Source: Kitasatospora sp. A2-31
GTDB lineage: Bacteria; Actinomycetota; Actinomycetes; Streptomycetales; Streptomycetaceae
Assembly: GCF_022288725.1 (NCBI RefSeq)
Contig: NZ_JAKNTA010000013.1
Coordinates: 92,580-156,579, forward strand
Direction of reading: 5' to 3'
Length of the DNA: 64,000 nt
Of the stretch, positions 17,215-25,952 are shown piece after piece. Below the pieces are notes generated by a model. That model did no database searches, was not told the origin of the DNA, and was given only the letters and a program-made list of their open reading frames with translations. Position 1 is the first letter of the stretch. The number at the start of each line of letters is the position of its first letter. The position numbers and the translations under genes are program-made.

Positions 17215-18075
17215 ATGACCACGCAGGGGGAGCGCACCCCGTCCTCGGGAGACCTGTCCTCGGAAGACCCGTCATCGGGAGACCACGGAATCGACCACCT
17301 GCCGTCCGGGACGTACCGGCGGCCCAGGAGGAGCATCGCGCGCCGCGCGGTGGGGTGGGTCGTGGTGGTGGGGGTGGTGGCGGCCGGCGGCTGGATCATC
17401 ACCCGCCCGACGCCCGGCGACTACATACCCGGGCTCGGCCCCTCCAGGAAGGACGCCAGCAAGACCCCGCCGGTCGTCGGTACGCCGGCACGGCGCACCG
17501 TCGCCGACCCCGAGGGCCTCGACGTCGACACCCTCTTCCCCGCCCAGCGGCTGGTGGAGGCCGGTGGCTACAAGGGCAAGCGCTCCGGCGTCCGCCAGGG
17601 CGAGAACTGCACCGAGGCACTCCAGGACCGCACCCAGGACGTGTTGCGCGAGACCGGCTGCCAGGGCTACCTGACCGTCAGCTTCGCGGGGCAGGAGAAG
17701 CCGGTGCTCAGCAGTGTCACCGTGCTGCGCTTCGCCGACCAGGCCGGCGCCGCCAAGGCCGCCGACGCGCTGCGGGCCAAGCCCGGCGCCCTGGCCTTCA
17801 TCCTCCCCGACGCCACCACGGCCCGCCCGCCGGCCGCCGGGGCCGCCCAGCGCGGTACGGAGGGGCGTGTCGAGGCCGTCGGCCGGCACGTGACCGTCAC
17901 CAGCTCCCGGCTGCCCGAGGCTCACACCCCCGCGGCGTCGGCCCCCGGTACCGGTACGGGCTCCGCCACGCCGCTCACCGTCCCGTCCGCCCCGGCGGCG
18001 AGCCCGGAGCAGATCCTCGACGAGGCCACCAGGGCGGTCTCCTACGCGGCCGGCTCGCCGTTCGCCTGGATGTAG
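17215..18075 (+). CDS. Membrane-anchored hypothetical protein (286 aa)
   Basis: A 286-residue protein with a 43-residue Ser/Asp-rich cytoplasmic N-terminus, one membrane helix (about 45-63; VGWVVVVGVVAAGGWIIT) and an extracytoplasmic domain. Two cysteines (in ENCTEALQ and TGCQGYLTV) probably form a disulfide. The C-terminal third is low-complexity Ala/Pro/Thr. It resembles the many single-pass secreted-domain proteins of streptomycetes with no assigned role. A leaderless start is supported by TAGAAT at 17202. It ends at a strong bidirectional terminator. Confidence 0.7.
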   Translation: MTTQGERTPSSGDLSSEDPSSGDHGIDHLPSGTYRRPRRSIARRAVGWVVVVGVVAAGGWIITRPTPGDYIPGLGPSRKDASKTPPVVGTPARRTVADPEGLDVDTLFPAQRLVEAGGYKGKRSGVRQGENCTEALQDRTQDVLRETGCQGYLTVSFAGQEKPVLSSVTVLRFADQAGAAKAADALRAKPGALAFILPDATTARPPAAGAAQRGTEGRVEAVGRHVTVTSSRLPEAHTPAASAPGTGTGSATPLTVPSAPAASPEQILDEATRAVSYAAGSPFAWM

Positions 18076-18176
18076 CCGCCCGGGCGGTGCCGAAGCGCCG
18101 CCCGCGCCGCCGGCCAGGACCTCCGGTGGCCTCCGGTGCCTTGTGCTGCACCTCCGGTGCCCTTCGGAACAACGCA

Positions 18177-18213
18177 GGACGGCGGGGCCCTACGCCCGTG
18201 GGCCCCGCCGTCC
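18177..18213. terminator. Bidirectional terminator
   Basis: A perfect 14-bp stem (18177-18190 with 18200-18213) with a 9-nt loop lies between the convergent membrane-protein and helicase genes. Just upstream, CCTCCGGTG recurs three times between 18119 and 18160. Confidence 0.9.
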
Positions 18214-18295
18214 TCCCACGCTCACCCTCCGGCGCGCGCCGACGGGCCGGCGTGCGGACGGGCACCGCCGCGCCGGCCCCGCCCGCGAGCGGACC

Positions 18296-20806
18296 TCAGC
18301 CGCCCAGCCGGTCCACCGCCGTGACCCGCAGGACGGCGCGGCCCTCCTCGTCCGATCCGTACAGGTCGACCTCGGCGCTGATGCCCCAGTCGTGGTCGCC
18401 CTCCGGGTCGTCGAAGATCTGCCGCACCCGCCAGGCGGAGTCCTCCTCCTCGATGATCAGCATCTTCGGGCCGCGCGCGTCCGGACCGGTACCGAGGTCG
18501 TCGTACTCCTCCCAGTACCCGTCCATCGCGTCCGCCCAGCGATCCGCGTCCCAGCCGTACTCGCCGTCGAGCTCCGCGAGTTCCTCGTAGTGCTCCAGCG
18601 CGCAGAGCTCCACCCGGCGGAACATCTCGTTGCGCACCAGCACCCGGAAGGCCCGGGCGTTGGCCGTCACCGGCGCCGGCTTGTCGTCCAGCGCCACCTC
18701 GGCGGCCTGCGGGTCGGTCGGGTTGGCCAACTGCTCCCACTCGTCCAGCAGGCTGGAGTCGACCTGGCGGACCAGCTCGCCCAGCCAGGCGATGACGTCC
18801 CTGAGGTCATCGGTCTTGATGTCGTCGGGGACGGTCTGCTCCAGCGCCTTGTACGCGCCGGCCAGGTAGCGCAGCACGATGCCCTCGGTGCGCGCCAGCT
18901 CGTAGAAGCCGACGTAGTCCGAGAAGGTCATCGCCCGCTCGTACAGGTCGCGGACCACGGACTTCGGCTGCAGCTGGTGGTCGCCGATCCACGGGTGCGC
19001 CCGGCGGTACACCTCGTAGGCGTGGGTGAGCAGTTCCTCCAGCGGCTTCGGGTAGGTGATCTCCTGGAGCCGCTCCATCCGCTCCTCGTACTCGATGCCG
19101 TCGCGCTTCATCTCGCCGACGGCCTCGCCGCGCGCCTTGTTCTGCTGCGAGGCCAGGATCTGGCGGGGGTCGTCGAGCGTCGCCTCGACCACCGAGACCA
19201 CGTCCATCGCGTAGGAGGGCGAGGCGGGGTCGAGCAGCTCGAACGCGGCCAGGGCGAAGGTGGAGAGCGGCTGGTTGAGCGCGAAGTTCTCCTGGAGGTC
19301 CAGGGTGAGCCGGACGATCCGGCCCTCGGCGTCCGGCTCCGGCAGCCGCTCGACGATGCCGCCCTCCAGCAGCGAGCGGTAGATGGCGATCGCGGAGCGG
19401 ATGTGCCGGCGCTGGGCGGCGCGGTCCTCGTGGTTGTCGGTCAGGAGCTTGCGCATCGCCTCGAAGGCGTTGCCCGGCCGGCCGATCACCGAGAGCAGCA
19501 TCGCGTGGCTGACCTTGAACCGGGAGACCAACGGCTCCGGGTCGGCGGCGATCAGCCGCTCGAAGGTCTCCTCGGACCAGCCGACGAAGCCCTCCGGCGC
19601 CTTCTTGCGGACGATCTTGCGCTTCTTCTTCGGGTCGTCGCCGGCCTTGGCGACCGCCTTGTCGTTCTCGATCACGTGCTCCGGCGCCTGCGCGACGACC
19701 TGCCCCACGGTGTCGAAGCCGGCCCGGCCGGCCCGGCCGGCGATCTGGTGGAACTCCCGGGCGCGCAGGATGCGCACGCGGGTGCCGTCGTACTTGGACA
19801 GCGCCGTGAACAGCACCGTGCGGATCGGCACGTTGACGCCCACGCCGAGCGTGTCGGTGCCGCAGATCACCTTCAACAGGCCCGCCTGGGCGAGCCGTTC
19901 GACCAGCCGCCGGTACTTGGGCAGCATGCCTGCATGGTGCACGCCGATGCCGTGGCGCACGAACCGGGACAGGTTGCGGCCGAACTTGGTGGTGAAGCGG
20001 AAGTTGCCGATCAGGTCGGCGATGGCGTCCTTCTCCGCCTTCGAGCACATGTTGATGCTCATCAGCGACTGCGCCCGCTCGACCGCCTCCTTCTGCGTGA
20101 AGTGCACCACGTAGACCGGTGCCTGACCGGTCTTCAGCAGCTCTTCCAGGGTGTCGTGCAGGGTGGTGCGCCGGTACTCGTAGAACAGCGGGACCGGCCG
20201 GGTCGCGGAGCGCACCACGGTGGTGGCCCGCCCGGTGCGGCGGGCGAGGTCGTCCTCGAAGCGGCGGACGTCGCCGAGCGTGGCGGACATCAGCAGGAAC
20301 TGCGCCTGCGGCAGTTCGAGGAGCGGGATCTGCCAGGCCCAGCCCCGGTCCGGCTCGGCGTAGAAGTGGAACTCGTCCATCACCACCTGGCCGATGTCGG
20401 CCCGGTGCCCGTCCCGCAGCGCGATCTGCGCCAGCACCTCGGCGGTGCAGCAGATGATCGGGGCGGTCGGGTTGACGCTCGCGTCGCCGGTCATCATGCC
20501 GACCTGCTCGGTGCCGAACACCTTGCAGAGGTCGAAGAACTTCTCCGACACCAGAGCCTTGATCGGCGCGGTGTAGAACGTCCGCTTGCCCTCGGCCAGC
20601 GCCGCGAAGTGCGCGCCGGCCGCCACCAGGCTCTTGCCCGAGCCGGTCGGCGTCGCGAGGATCACGTTGTTCCCCGACACCAGCTCGATCAGTGCCTCCT
20701 CCTGCGCCGGGTACAGCGTGATCCCGCGCTCCTCCGCCCAGGCGGCGAACGTCTCGAAGAGAGCGTCGGGGGTGGCGGGCTTCGGCATCAGGTCAAGGAG
20801 GGTCAC
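18296..20806 (-). CDS. Ski2-like DEAD/DEAH-box helicase with DUF3516
   Basis: An 836-residue superfamily 2 helicase. Motif I is ATPTGSGKS, motif II is VMDEFHFY (DExH-type), motif III is LMSATLGD, and motifs V-VI are CGTDTLGVGVNVPIRT and QIAGRAGRAG. The C-terminal half matches the actinobacterial DUF3516 region of Ski2/Mtr4-like RNA helicases. The role is probably RNA unwinding or turnover. I chose GTG at 20806; a CAAGAT box lies 6 bp upstream, so the mRNA may be leaderless. It separates bioF from bioBAD but has no evident link to biotin. Confidence 0.9.
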   Translation of the reverse strand: MTLLDLMPKPATPDALFETFAAWAEERGITLYPAQEEALIELVSGNNVILATPTGSGKSLVAAGAHFAALAEGKRTFYTAPIKALVSEKFFDLCKVFGTEQVGMMTGDASVNPTAPIICCTAEVLAQIALRDGHRADIGQVVMDEFHFYAEPDRGWAWQIPLLELPQAQFLLMSATLGDVRRFEDDLARRTGRATTVVRSATRPVPLFYEYRRTTLHDTLEELLKTGQAPVYVVHFTQKEAVERAQSLMSINMCSKAEKDAIADLIGNFRFTTKFGRNLSRFVRHGIGVHHAGMLPKYRRLVERLAQAGLLKVICGTDTLGVGVNVPIRTVLFTALSKYDGTRVRILRAREFHQIAGRAGRAGFDTVGQVVAQAPEHVIENDKAVAKAGDDPKKKRKIVRKKAPEGFVGWSEETFERLIAADPEPLVSRFKVSHAMLLSVIGRPGNAFEAMRKLLTDNHEDRAAQRRHIRSAIAIYRSLLEGGIVERLPEPDAEGRIVRLTLDLQENFALNQPLSTFALAAFELLDPASPSYAMDVVSVVEATLDDPRQILASQQNKARGEAVGEMKRDGIEYEERMERLQEITYPKPLEELLTHAYEVYRRAHPWIGDHQLQPKSVVRDLYERAMTFSDYVGFYELARTEGIVLRYLAGAYKALEQTVPDDIKTDDLRDVIAWLGELVRQVDSSLLDEWEQLANPTDPQAAEVALDDKPAPVTANARAFRVLVRNEMFRRVELCALEHYEELAELDGEYGWDADRWADAMDGYWEEYDDLGTGPDARGPKMLIIEEEDSAWRVRQIFDDPEGDHDWGISAEVDLYGSDEEGRAVLRVTAVDRLGG

Positions 20807-21205
20807 CCGGCTATCTTGCCTGCTCGCCGCCGCCCCGGGCAAAGCCCGCCCCTTACCGGCCCCGCCCCGGCGACACCGGGCCGGGCCGTGCGCGCCACCG
20901 CGCGGGAACGGTGGGCGGGGCGCCCACCGGACCGAGGCCCTGGCAGTGCTCGCCGACGATCGCCCGCTGCGCCGTCCGCCACGCGATGCCGACGCGCGAT
21001 GCCGACGCGCGATGCCGACGTGCGAGGCCCGCAGCGGGCGATGCCCGCTTGGGGTTCGGATCCGGTCTCTTCGCTCGGCGCCCACCTGCCGGCCCGTCGC
21101 CGGTGTTGGCGGGCTGGGAGCCGCCTCGTAGCCTGCCATCGGGGCCTCACCGTGTGCCGCGACGCACATTGCCCGGGCCGCGCCGGACGTGCCAGAGTGC
21201 CGACC
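20807..21205. other. Divergent intergenic region with 13-bp repeats
   Basis: This 399-bp stretch between the helicase and bioF has no gene I can support. At 20985-21023 a 13-bp unit (GATGCCGACGCGC) occurs three times in tandem, with one change in the last copy. A related GGGCGATGCCC follows near 21036. The repeats lie too far from either start to be core promoter elements. Confidence 0.55.
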
Positions 21206-22426
21206 ATGGCCCACCGCACCGCGCCCGAACCGCCCGCCCTCGTCCCCGCGGCCCCGGAAGAGGTGCCCGCCCCGGGCGCCGTCTTCGACTGGCTCGACGA
21301 GACGGCCGACCTGCGCGCCCGCGCCGGCCTGACCCGCACCCTGCGCAGCCGCCCCGCCGACGACCCCGTGATCGACCTCGCCGGCAACGACTACCTCGGG
21401 CTCACCCGGCACCCCGCCGTCACCCGGGCCGCCGCCGACGCCGCGCTCCGCTGGGGTGGCGGCGCCACCGGCTCCCGCCTGGTCACCGGCACCACCGCCC
21501 TGCACACCGAACTCGAAGGCGAACTCGCCGAGTTCTGCGGCGTGGAGGCGGCCCTGGTGTTCTCCTCCGGCTACACCGCCAACCTGGCCGCGCTCACCGC
21601 GCTGACCGACCCCGACACCCTGATCGTCTCCGACGCCTACAACCACGCCTCGCTGATCGACGGCTGCCGGCTCGCCCGCGGCGACGTCCACCGCGCGCCC
21701 CACGACGACCCCGACGCCGTCCGCGCCGCCCTCGCCGGACGGACCCACCGGCGCGCCCTGGTGGTGACCGACTCCGTCTTCTCCGTCGACGGCAACGCCG
21801 CCCGCCTGCCGGAACTCTCCGCCGCCGCTCGGGCCCACGGCGCCGCCCTGCTGGTCGACGACGCGCACGGGCTCGGCGTCCTCGGCCCCGGCGGCTCCGG
21901 CGCCCTGGCGGCCGCCGGCCTGGCCGGCGAGCCGGACACCGTCGCCACCGTCACCCTGTCCAAGTCGCTCGGCTCCCAGGGCGGCGCGGTCCTCGGCCCG
22001 CGCCGGGTCATCCGCCACCTGGTCGAGACCGCCCGCACGTTCATCTTCGACACCGGCCTCGCGCCGGCCGCCGCCGGCGCCGCCCTCGGCGCGCTGCGCC
22101 TGCTGCGCGCCGAGCCGCACCGCGCCGAACGCGCCCGCGAGGTCGCCCGCACCCTCGCCGACCGGCTCACCGCCGCCGGCCTGCAGGCCTCCGCCCCGGA
22201 CGCGGCGGTCGTCTCGGTGCGCGCCCCCGGGCCCGAAGCCGCGGTCGCCTGGGCCGCCGACTGCCGCCGGGCCGGACTCGCCGTCGGCTGCTTCCGTCCG
22301 CCGTCCGTCCCGGACGGCGTGTCGCGCCTGCGCCTCACCGCTCGTGGTGACCTGACGGATGCTCAGATCGCTGACGCGGTGCGGACCATCGCCGCGCTCG
22401 CCCCGGCCGGAGCGCACCCGGCCTGA
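21206..22426 (+). CDS. bioF: 8-amino-7-oxononanoate synthase
   Basis: A 406-residue PLP enzyme of the alpha-oxoamine synthase family, condensing pimeloyl-ACP/CoA with alanine in the first committed biotin step. Motifs are NDYLGLTRHPAV, GGGATGSRLVTGTT, LVDDAHGLGVLGPGG and the PLP lysine in TLSKSLGSQGG. The first 25 residues are Pro/Glu-rich and variable. The ATG at 21206 is preferred; GTG at 21197 is in frame. It lies 4.2 kb from bioB on the opposite strand and must have its own promoter. It is distinguished from Kbl (also in this window) by its DDAHGLG motif and the nearby bio genes. Confidence 0.92.
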   Translation: MAHRTAPEPPALVPAAPEEVPAPGAVFDWLDETADLRARAGLTRTLRSRPADDPVIDLAGNDYLGLTRHPAVTRAAADAALRWGGGATGSRLVTGTTALHTELEGELAEFCGVEAALVFSSGYTANLAALTALTDPDTLIVSDAYNHASLIDGCRLARGDVHRAPHDDPDAVRAALAGRTHRRALVVTDSVFSVDGNAARLPELSAAARAHGAALLVDDAHGLGVLGPGGSGALAAAGLAGEPDTVATVTLSKSLGSQGGAVLGPRRVIRHLVETARTFIFDTGLAPAAAGAALGALRLLRAEPHRAERAREVARTLADRLTAAGLQASAPDAAVVSVRAPGPEAAVAWAADCRRAGLAVGCFRPPSVPDGVSRLRLTARGDLTDAQIADAVRTIAALAPAGAHPA

Positions 22427-22446
22427 GCCGGGGACGGAGTGGGGCC

Positions 22447-22466
22447 CCGGGGCCGGTCGGCCCCGG
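22447..22466. terminator. Terminator after bioF
   Basis: An 8-bp GC stem (22447-22454 with 22459-22466) closed by a GGTC loop lies between the convergent bioF and phosphotransferase genes. Confidence 0.7.
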
Positions 22467-22493
22467 CGCCCCGCGCCGGCTTCGCGGTCCCGC

Positions 22494-23510
22494 TCAGAGT
22501 CCGGCCAGCTCCAGCAGGAACGCCGTCTCCGTGTCCCGCCGGCCGGCTGCGGCACGCGGGACGGCCACCATCACCGCGCCCACCCGGCACCAGGCGAGCA
22601 CGCGTTCCGGGTCCGAGCCCGGAACCCTCGCCGCGAGGGCTGCGATCCGCCGCTCCAGTCCGGGCCGGTCGGCGACTCCGTCGATCGCCCAGTCCACCAG
22701 GTCGAAGTCCGGATCCCCGAGCGACGGCCGGGGATCGATCGCGACCGGCCCGGCCGGGCCGTCCAGGACGTTGCCCGGGTGCAGGTCGCCGTGGACCAGC
22801 GCCGTCGGGCCGCCGTCGGCCAGCTGCGCGGCGAGCGCCCGGGCCCGACCGATCGCCGCGGCCGTCGCGGCCCCCGGTGCCCCGTCCGCACCCGGTGCCC
22901 CGCCCGACACCCGCCGCTCGGTGAGGTCGAACAGGAACCCCACGCGCTCCGCCAGCGTCCCCAGCGCGAGCCCGGCCACCGGCACCGACCGCAGTGCGCC
23001 GAGCAGCGGCGTCACCTCCTCCGGGTGCCACACCCGCTGCCGCAGCGTCGTGCCGGGCGGCACGTCGGCCAGCAGCAGGGCGCCCGCGGTCGGGTCCTCC
23101 TCCAACACCCTTACCACCGAAGGGAGTCCGGCCCAAGCCCGTAGCGCCACCGCCTCCTGCCGGGCCACCTCGGGGTCGGGGGTCAGCTTCAGCCAGACGC
23201 TCGCCCCGCCGTCTCCGGCGGACCGATCGTCCCCGGGCCCGTTCCCGCCGTCCCGGAATCCGTCTCCGCCGTCCCGGATCCCGTCCCTGCGCGTACAGCG
23301 GAAGACCCGGGCCGTCCCGCCCCCGCCCGCCGCGCGGACCGTCAGGCCCCAGCGCCCGGCCAGCTCCGCCACCAGGCCCGGCAGCGCGTCGCACCAGGCC
23401 TGCGCCGACGCGCCGAACCGCACCGCCAACCGTGCCCGCACGTCCGCCGGCACCGCTGCCACGTCCGCCGGCACGGCGGTCTCCGCCGCCGACGCCCCGT
23501 CCACTCCCAC
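22494..23510 (-). CDS. Aminoglycoside/hydroxyurea antibiotic resistance kinase family protein
   Basis: A 338-residue protein kinase-fold phosphotransferase. It resembles the APH(6)/hydroxyurea kinase family (PF04655) by its N-terminal RFGASAQAWCDALPGLVAELAGRWGL and the ADVPPGTTLRQ block. The catalytic loop is LVHGDLHPGNVL and the metal site is IDPRPSLGDPDFDLVDW. Family members inactivate streptomycin or hydroxyurea by phosphorylation, but many chromosomal copies have unknown substrates. A variable Gly/Asp-rich insert (about residues 80-100) interrupts the N-lobe. GTG at 23510 is chosen for the GGAGGGG 5-7 bp upstream. It is not near a biosynthetic cluster in this window. Confidence 0.8.
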   Translation of the reverse strand: MGVDGASAAETAVPADVAAVPADVRARLAVRFGASAQAWCDALPGLVAELAGRWGLTVRAAGGGGTARVFRCTRRDGIRDGGDGFRDGGNGPGDDRSAGDGGASVWLKLTPDPEVARQEAVALRAWAGLPSVVRVLEEDPTAGALLLADVPPGTTLRQRVWHPEEVTPLLGALRSVPVAGLALGTLAERVGFLFDLTERRVSGGAPGADGAPGAATAAAIGRARALAAQLADGGPTALVHGDLHPGNVLDGPAGPVAIDPRPSLGDPDFDLVDWAIDGVADRPGLERRIAALAARVPGSDPERVLAWCRVGAVMVAVPRAAAGRRDTETAFLLELAGL

Positions 23511-23615
23511 CGGAACCCCTCCGCTCCGCCCAACCGCCCCGGCACCGCACGGCACCGCACGGCACCTCGATGCACCGCGCACCCGTGCCCGGGCACCGCA
23601 CCCCAGGGCGCGTCC

Positions 23616-23639
23616 GATCGAATGATCGAATGATCGAAA
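23616..23639. repeat. Three direct repeats of an AT-rich octamer
   Basis: GATCGAAT occurs three times head to tail (last copy GATCGAAA) about 105 bp upstream of the phosphotransferase start. The spacing of 8 bp and the AT-rich unit in a GC-rich region suggest a repeated protein-binding site or a slipped-strand expansion. Confidence 0.6.
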
Positions 23640-23673
23640 GCCATCAGCCTACGCGGCTGCCCAGCCCGAGTGA

Positions 23674-24687
23674 TCAGGATTTCCGCGCCCGGCTGGGCTG
23701 CACGCGCCTCGGCTCACCCGCAGCCTTCGGATGGTCCGGCGGGTACGGCAGCTCGCCCAGCCCCTCGTCGCGCAGCTGCCGCTCGTACAGCTCCAGCAGC
23801 CGGTCCAGCCGGAACGCCTGGTCGTCCATCTCCGCCTGCAGGTCGCCGACCTCGGCGAAGCGGGCGGGCAGCGTCCGCAGGTCGAAGTCCTCCGGCGCGG
23901 CGTCGTCCAGCTCCTCCCAGCGCAGCGGCGCCGAGGCCGTGCCCCGCGGCCGGGCGCGGAGCGAGTACGCGGACGCGATGGTCCGGTCCCGGGCCATCTG
24001 GTTGTAGTCCACGAAGATCCGCTCGCCGCGCTCCTCCTTCCACCACGCCGTGGTGACCCGGCCCGGCAGGCGCTGCTCCAGCAGCCGGCCCAGTGCGATC
24101 ACCGCGTGCCGCCCGTCGGTGAACGTCCACCGCGGCTCCAGCGGCACGTAGACGTGCAGGCCGCGCCCGCCCGAGGTCTTCGGCCAGCCGCGCAGCCCGA
24201 ACTCCTCCAGCAGCCCCCGCAGCTCGTGGGCGGCCCGCACCGCGTCGCGGAAGTCCGTCCCCGGCTGCGGATCGAGGTCGATCCGCAGCTCGTCCACGTG
24301 GTCGGTGTCGGTGCGCCGCACCGGCCAGGGGTGGAAGGTCAGGCAGCCCAGGTTGGCGGCCCAGAGCACCGCGGCCGGCTCGGTCGGGCAGATCTCGTCC
24401 GCCGAGCGGCCGCTCGGGAAGCTGATCCGCGCCGTCGGCAGCCACTCCGGCAGGCCCTTCGGTGCGCGTTTCTGGTAGAAGAACTCGCCCTCCACCCCGT
24501 CCGGGAACCGCTGCAGGGTGGTCGGCCGGTCCCGCAGCCCGCGCAGCACCCCTTCGGCGACCGCCAGGTAGTACTGCGCGACGTCCATCTTCGTGAACCC
24601 GCGCTCCGGGTAGTACACCTTGTCCGGATTCGACAGCCGGACGCTGCGCCCGGCGACATCCAGTTCCACGGCCGATCCCGATCCCAT
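23674..24687 (-). CDS. LigD-type DNA polymerase/primase (PolDom) protein
   Basis: A 337-residue stand-alone copy of the LigD polymerase domain, an archaeo-eukaryotic primase that adds ribo- or deoxynucleotides at breaks in bacterial NHEJ. Motifs are LSNPDKVYYPERGFTK, FFYQKRAP, the catalytic acidic motif ELRIDLDPQPGTDF, KTSGGRGLHVYVPL, and VDYNQMARDRTIASAYSLR. No ligase or nuclease domain is fused. It is divergent from an ATP-dependent DNA ligase 66 bp away, matching the split PolD/LigC arrangement known in mycobacteria. The ATG at 24687 lacks a Shine-Dalgarno; GTG three codons earlier is possible. Confidence 0.92.
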   Translation of the reverse strand: MGSGSAVELDVAGRSVRLSNPDKVYYPERGFTKMDVAQYYLAVAEGVLRGLRDRPTTLQRFPDGVEGEFFYQKRAPKGLPEWLPTARISFPSGRSADEICPTEPAAVLWAANLGCLTFHPWPVRRTDTDHVDELRIDLDPQPGTDFRDAVRAAHELRGLLEEFGLRGWPKTSGGRGLHVYVPLEPRWTFTDGRHAVIALGRLLEQRLPGRVTTAWWKEERGERIFVDYNQMARDRTIASAYSLRARPRGTASAPLRWEELDDAAPEDFDLRTLPARFAEVGDLQAEMDDQAFRLDRLLELYERQLRDEGLGELPYPPDHPKAAGEPRRVQPSRARKS

Positions 24688-24753
24688 GCCATTCACGCTA
24701 AGCGCGCCCGGCCCGACGCGCGCCCCGGAACGGTTGGCGCGAGGATCGGAGCC

Positions 24754-25815
24754 ATGGACCTGCCCGTGATGCCGCCGGTGGCACCGATGCTCGCCAAGTC
24801 GGTCGCCAAGATCCCGCCCGGGATGCAGTACGAGGCCAAATGGGACGGCTTCCGCACCATCGTCTTCCGCGACGGCGCCGAGGTGGAGCTCGGCAGCCGC
24901 ACCGGCAAGCCGCTGACCCGGTACTTCCCCGAGGTGGTCGACGCGCTCAAGCGCGAGCTGCCGCCCCGCTGCGTCCTCGACGGGGAGGTGGTCATCGCCC
25001 GGGACGGCCGGCTGCGCTTCGAGGAACTGCTGGAGCGGATCCACCCGGCCGCCAGCCGGGTGCGGATGCTCGCCGAGCGGACCCCCGCGTCCTTCGTCGC
25101 CTTCGACCTGCTCGCCCTCGGTGACCGGTCCCTGCTCGACGAGCCGCTCTCGGCCCGCCGCGCCGCCCTGGAGGAGGCCCTGGCCGGCGCCGCCGACCCG
25201 GTCTTCACCGCCCCCGCCTCCACCGACCGCGACGTGGCGCAGAGCTGGTTCGCCGAGTACGAGGGCGCCGGCCTCGACGGCGTGGTCGCCAAGCCGCTCG
25301 ACCAGCCCTACCGCCCGGGCGAGCGCACCATGTTCAAGATCAAGCACGAGCGGACCGCCGACTGCGTGGTCGCCGGCTACCGCGAGCACAAGAGCGGTCC
25401 GGTCGTGGGCTCCCTGCTGCTCGGCATCAACGACGCCGAGGGCCGGCTCCAACACGTCGGCGTCTGCGCCGCCTTCTCGATGGCCCGCCGCCGCGAACTC
25501 GCCGAGGAGCTGGCCCCGTTGCGGATGGACGACGCCACCGGCCACCCCTGGGGCGGCTGGGCCGACGAGGCCGCCCACGCCGATGCCCGGCTGCCCGGCG
25601 CGGTCAGCCGGTGGACCGGCGGCAAGGACCTCTCCTGGGTGCCGCTGCGCCCGGAGCGGGTGGTCGAGGTGGCCTACGACCACATGGAGGGCACCCGGTT
25701 CCGGCACACCGCGCAGTTCCGCCGCTGGCGCCCCGACCGGACGCCGGAGAGCTGCACGTACGCGCAGCTGGAGGAGCCCGTCTCCTACGACCTGGCACGC
25801 GTCCTCGGCGGCTGA
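24754..25815 (+). CDS. ATP-dependent DNA ligase (LigC-like)
   Basis: A 353-residue minimal ATP-dependent DNA ligase. The adenylated lysine is Lys29 in EAKWDGFR (motif I), followed by LGSRTGKPLT (Ib), VLDGEVVI (III), FVAFDLLAL (IIIa), GLDGVVAK (IV) and TMFKIKHERTADCVV (V). An OB-fold follows. Size and order fit the LigC ligases, which seal breaks alongside the separate polymerase encoded divergently next door. No Ku gene is in the window. The ATG at 24754 follows GGAG. Confidence 0.93.
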   Translation: MDLPVMPPVAPMLAKSVAKIPPGMQYEAKWDGFRTIVFRDGAEVELGSRTGKPLTRYFPEVVDALKRELPPRCVLDGEVVIARDGRLRFEELLERIHPAASRVRMLAERTPASFVAFDLLALGDRSLLDEPLSARRAALEEALAGAADPVFTAPASTDRDVAQSWFAEYEGAGLDGVVAKPLDQPYRPGERTMFKIKHERTADCVVAGYREHKSGPVVGSLLLGINDAEGRLQHVGVCAAFSMARRRELAEELAPLRMDDATGHPWGGWADEAAHADARLPGAVSRWTGGKDLSWVPLRPERVVEVAYDHMEGTRFRHTAQFRRWRPDRTPESCTYAQLEEPVSYDLARVLGG

Positions 25816-25904
25816 CGGCTCACCCGGGCCCTCCCCCCCCCGGGCCCACCCCGCCCGCGCCCGCCGGCCCGGACCGTCCACCCCGCCCGCGCCCGCCGAT
25901 GCGC

Positions 25905-25939
25905 CCCGGTCCGGACCCCGTCGCGGGGCCCGGACCGGG
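25905..25939. terminator. Bidirectional terminator, ligase / serine hydrolase
   Basis: A 9-bp outer stem (25905-25913 with 25931-25939) and a 5-bp inner stem (25916-25920 with 25924-25928) form a long hairpin between convergent genes, 14 bp from the serine hydrolase stop. Confidence 0.85.
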
Positions 25940-25952
25940 ACGGCTCGGGCGG

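Noticed and set aside
18143..22426. A 1427-codon plus-strand frame ending in bioF
   Set aside because: Only the part from 21206 is BioF. The upstream 1000 codons lie opposite the helicase gene and have no domain.
21206..22426. bioF and kbl being the same function
   Set aside because: Both are alpha-oxoamine synthases, but the first lies near the other biotin genes and the second is operonic with tdh. Their active-site segments also differ.
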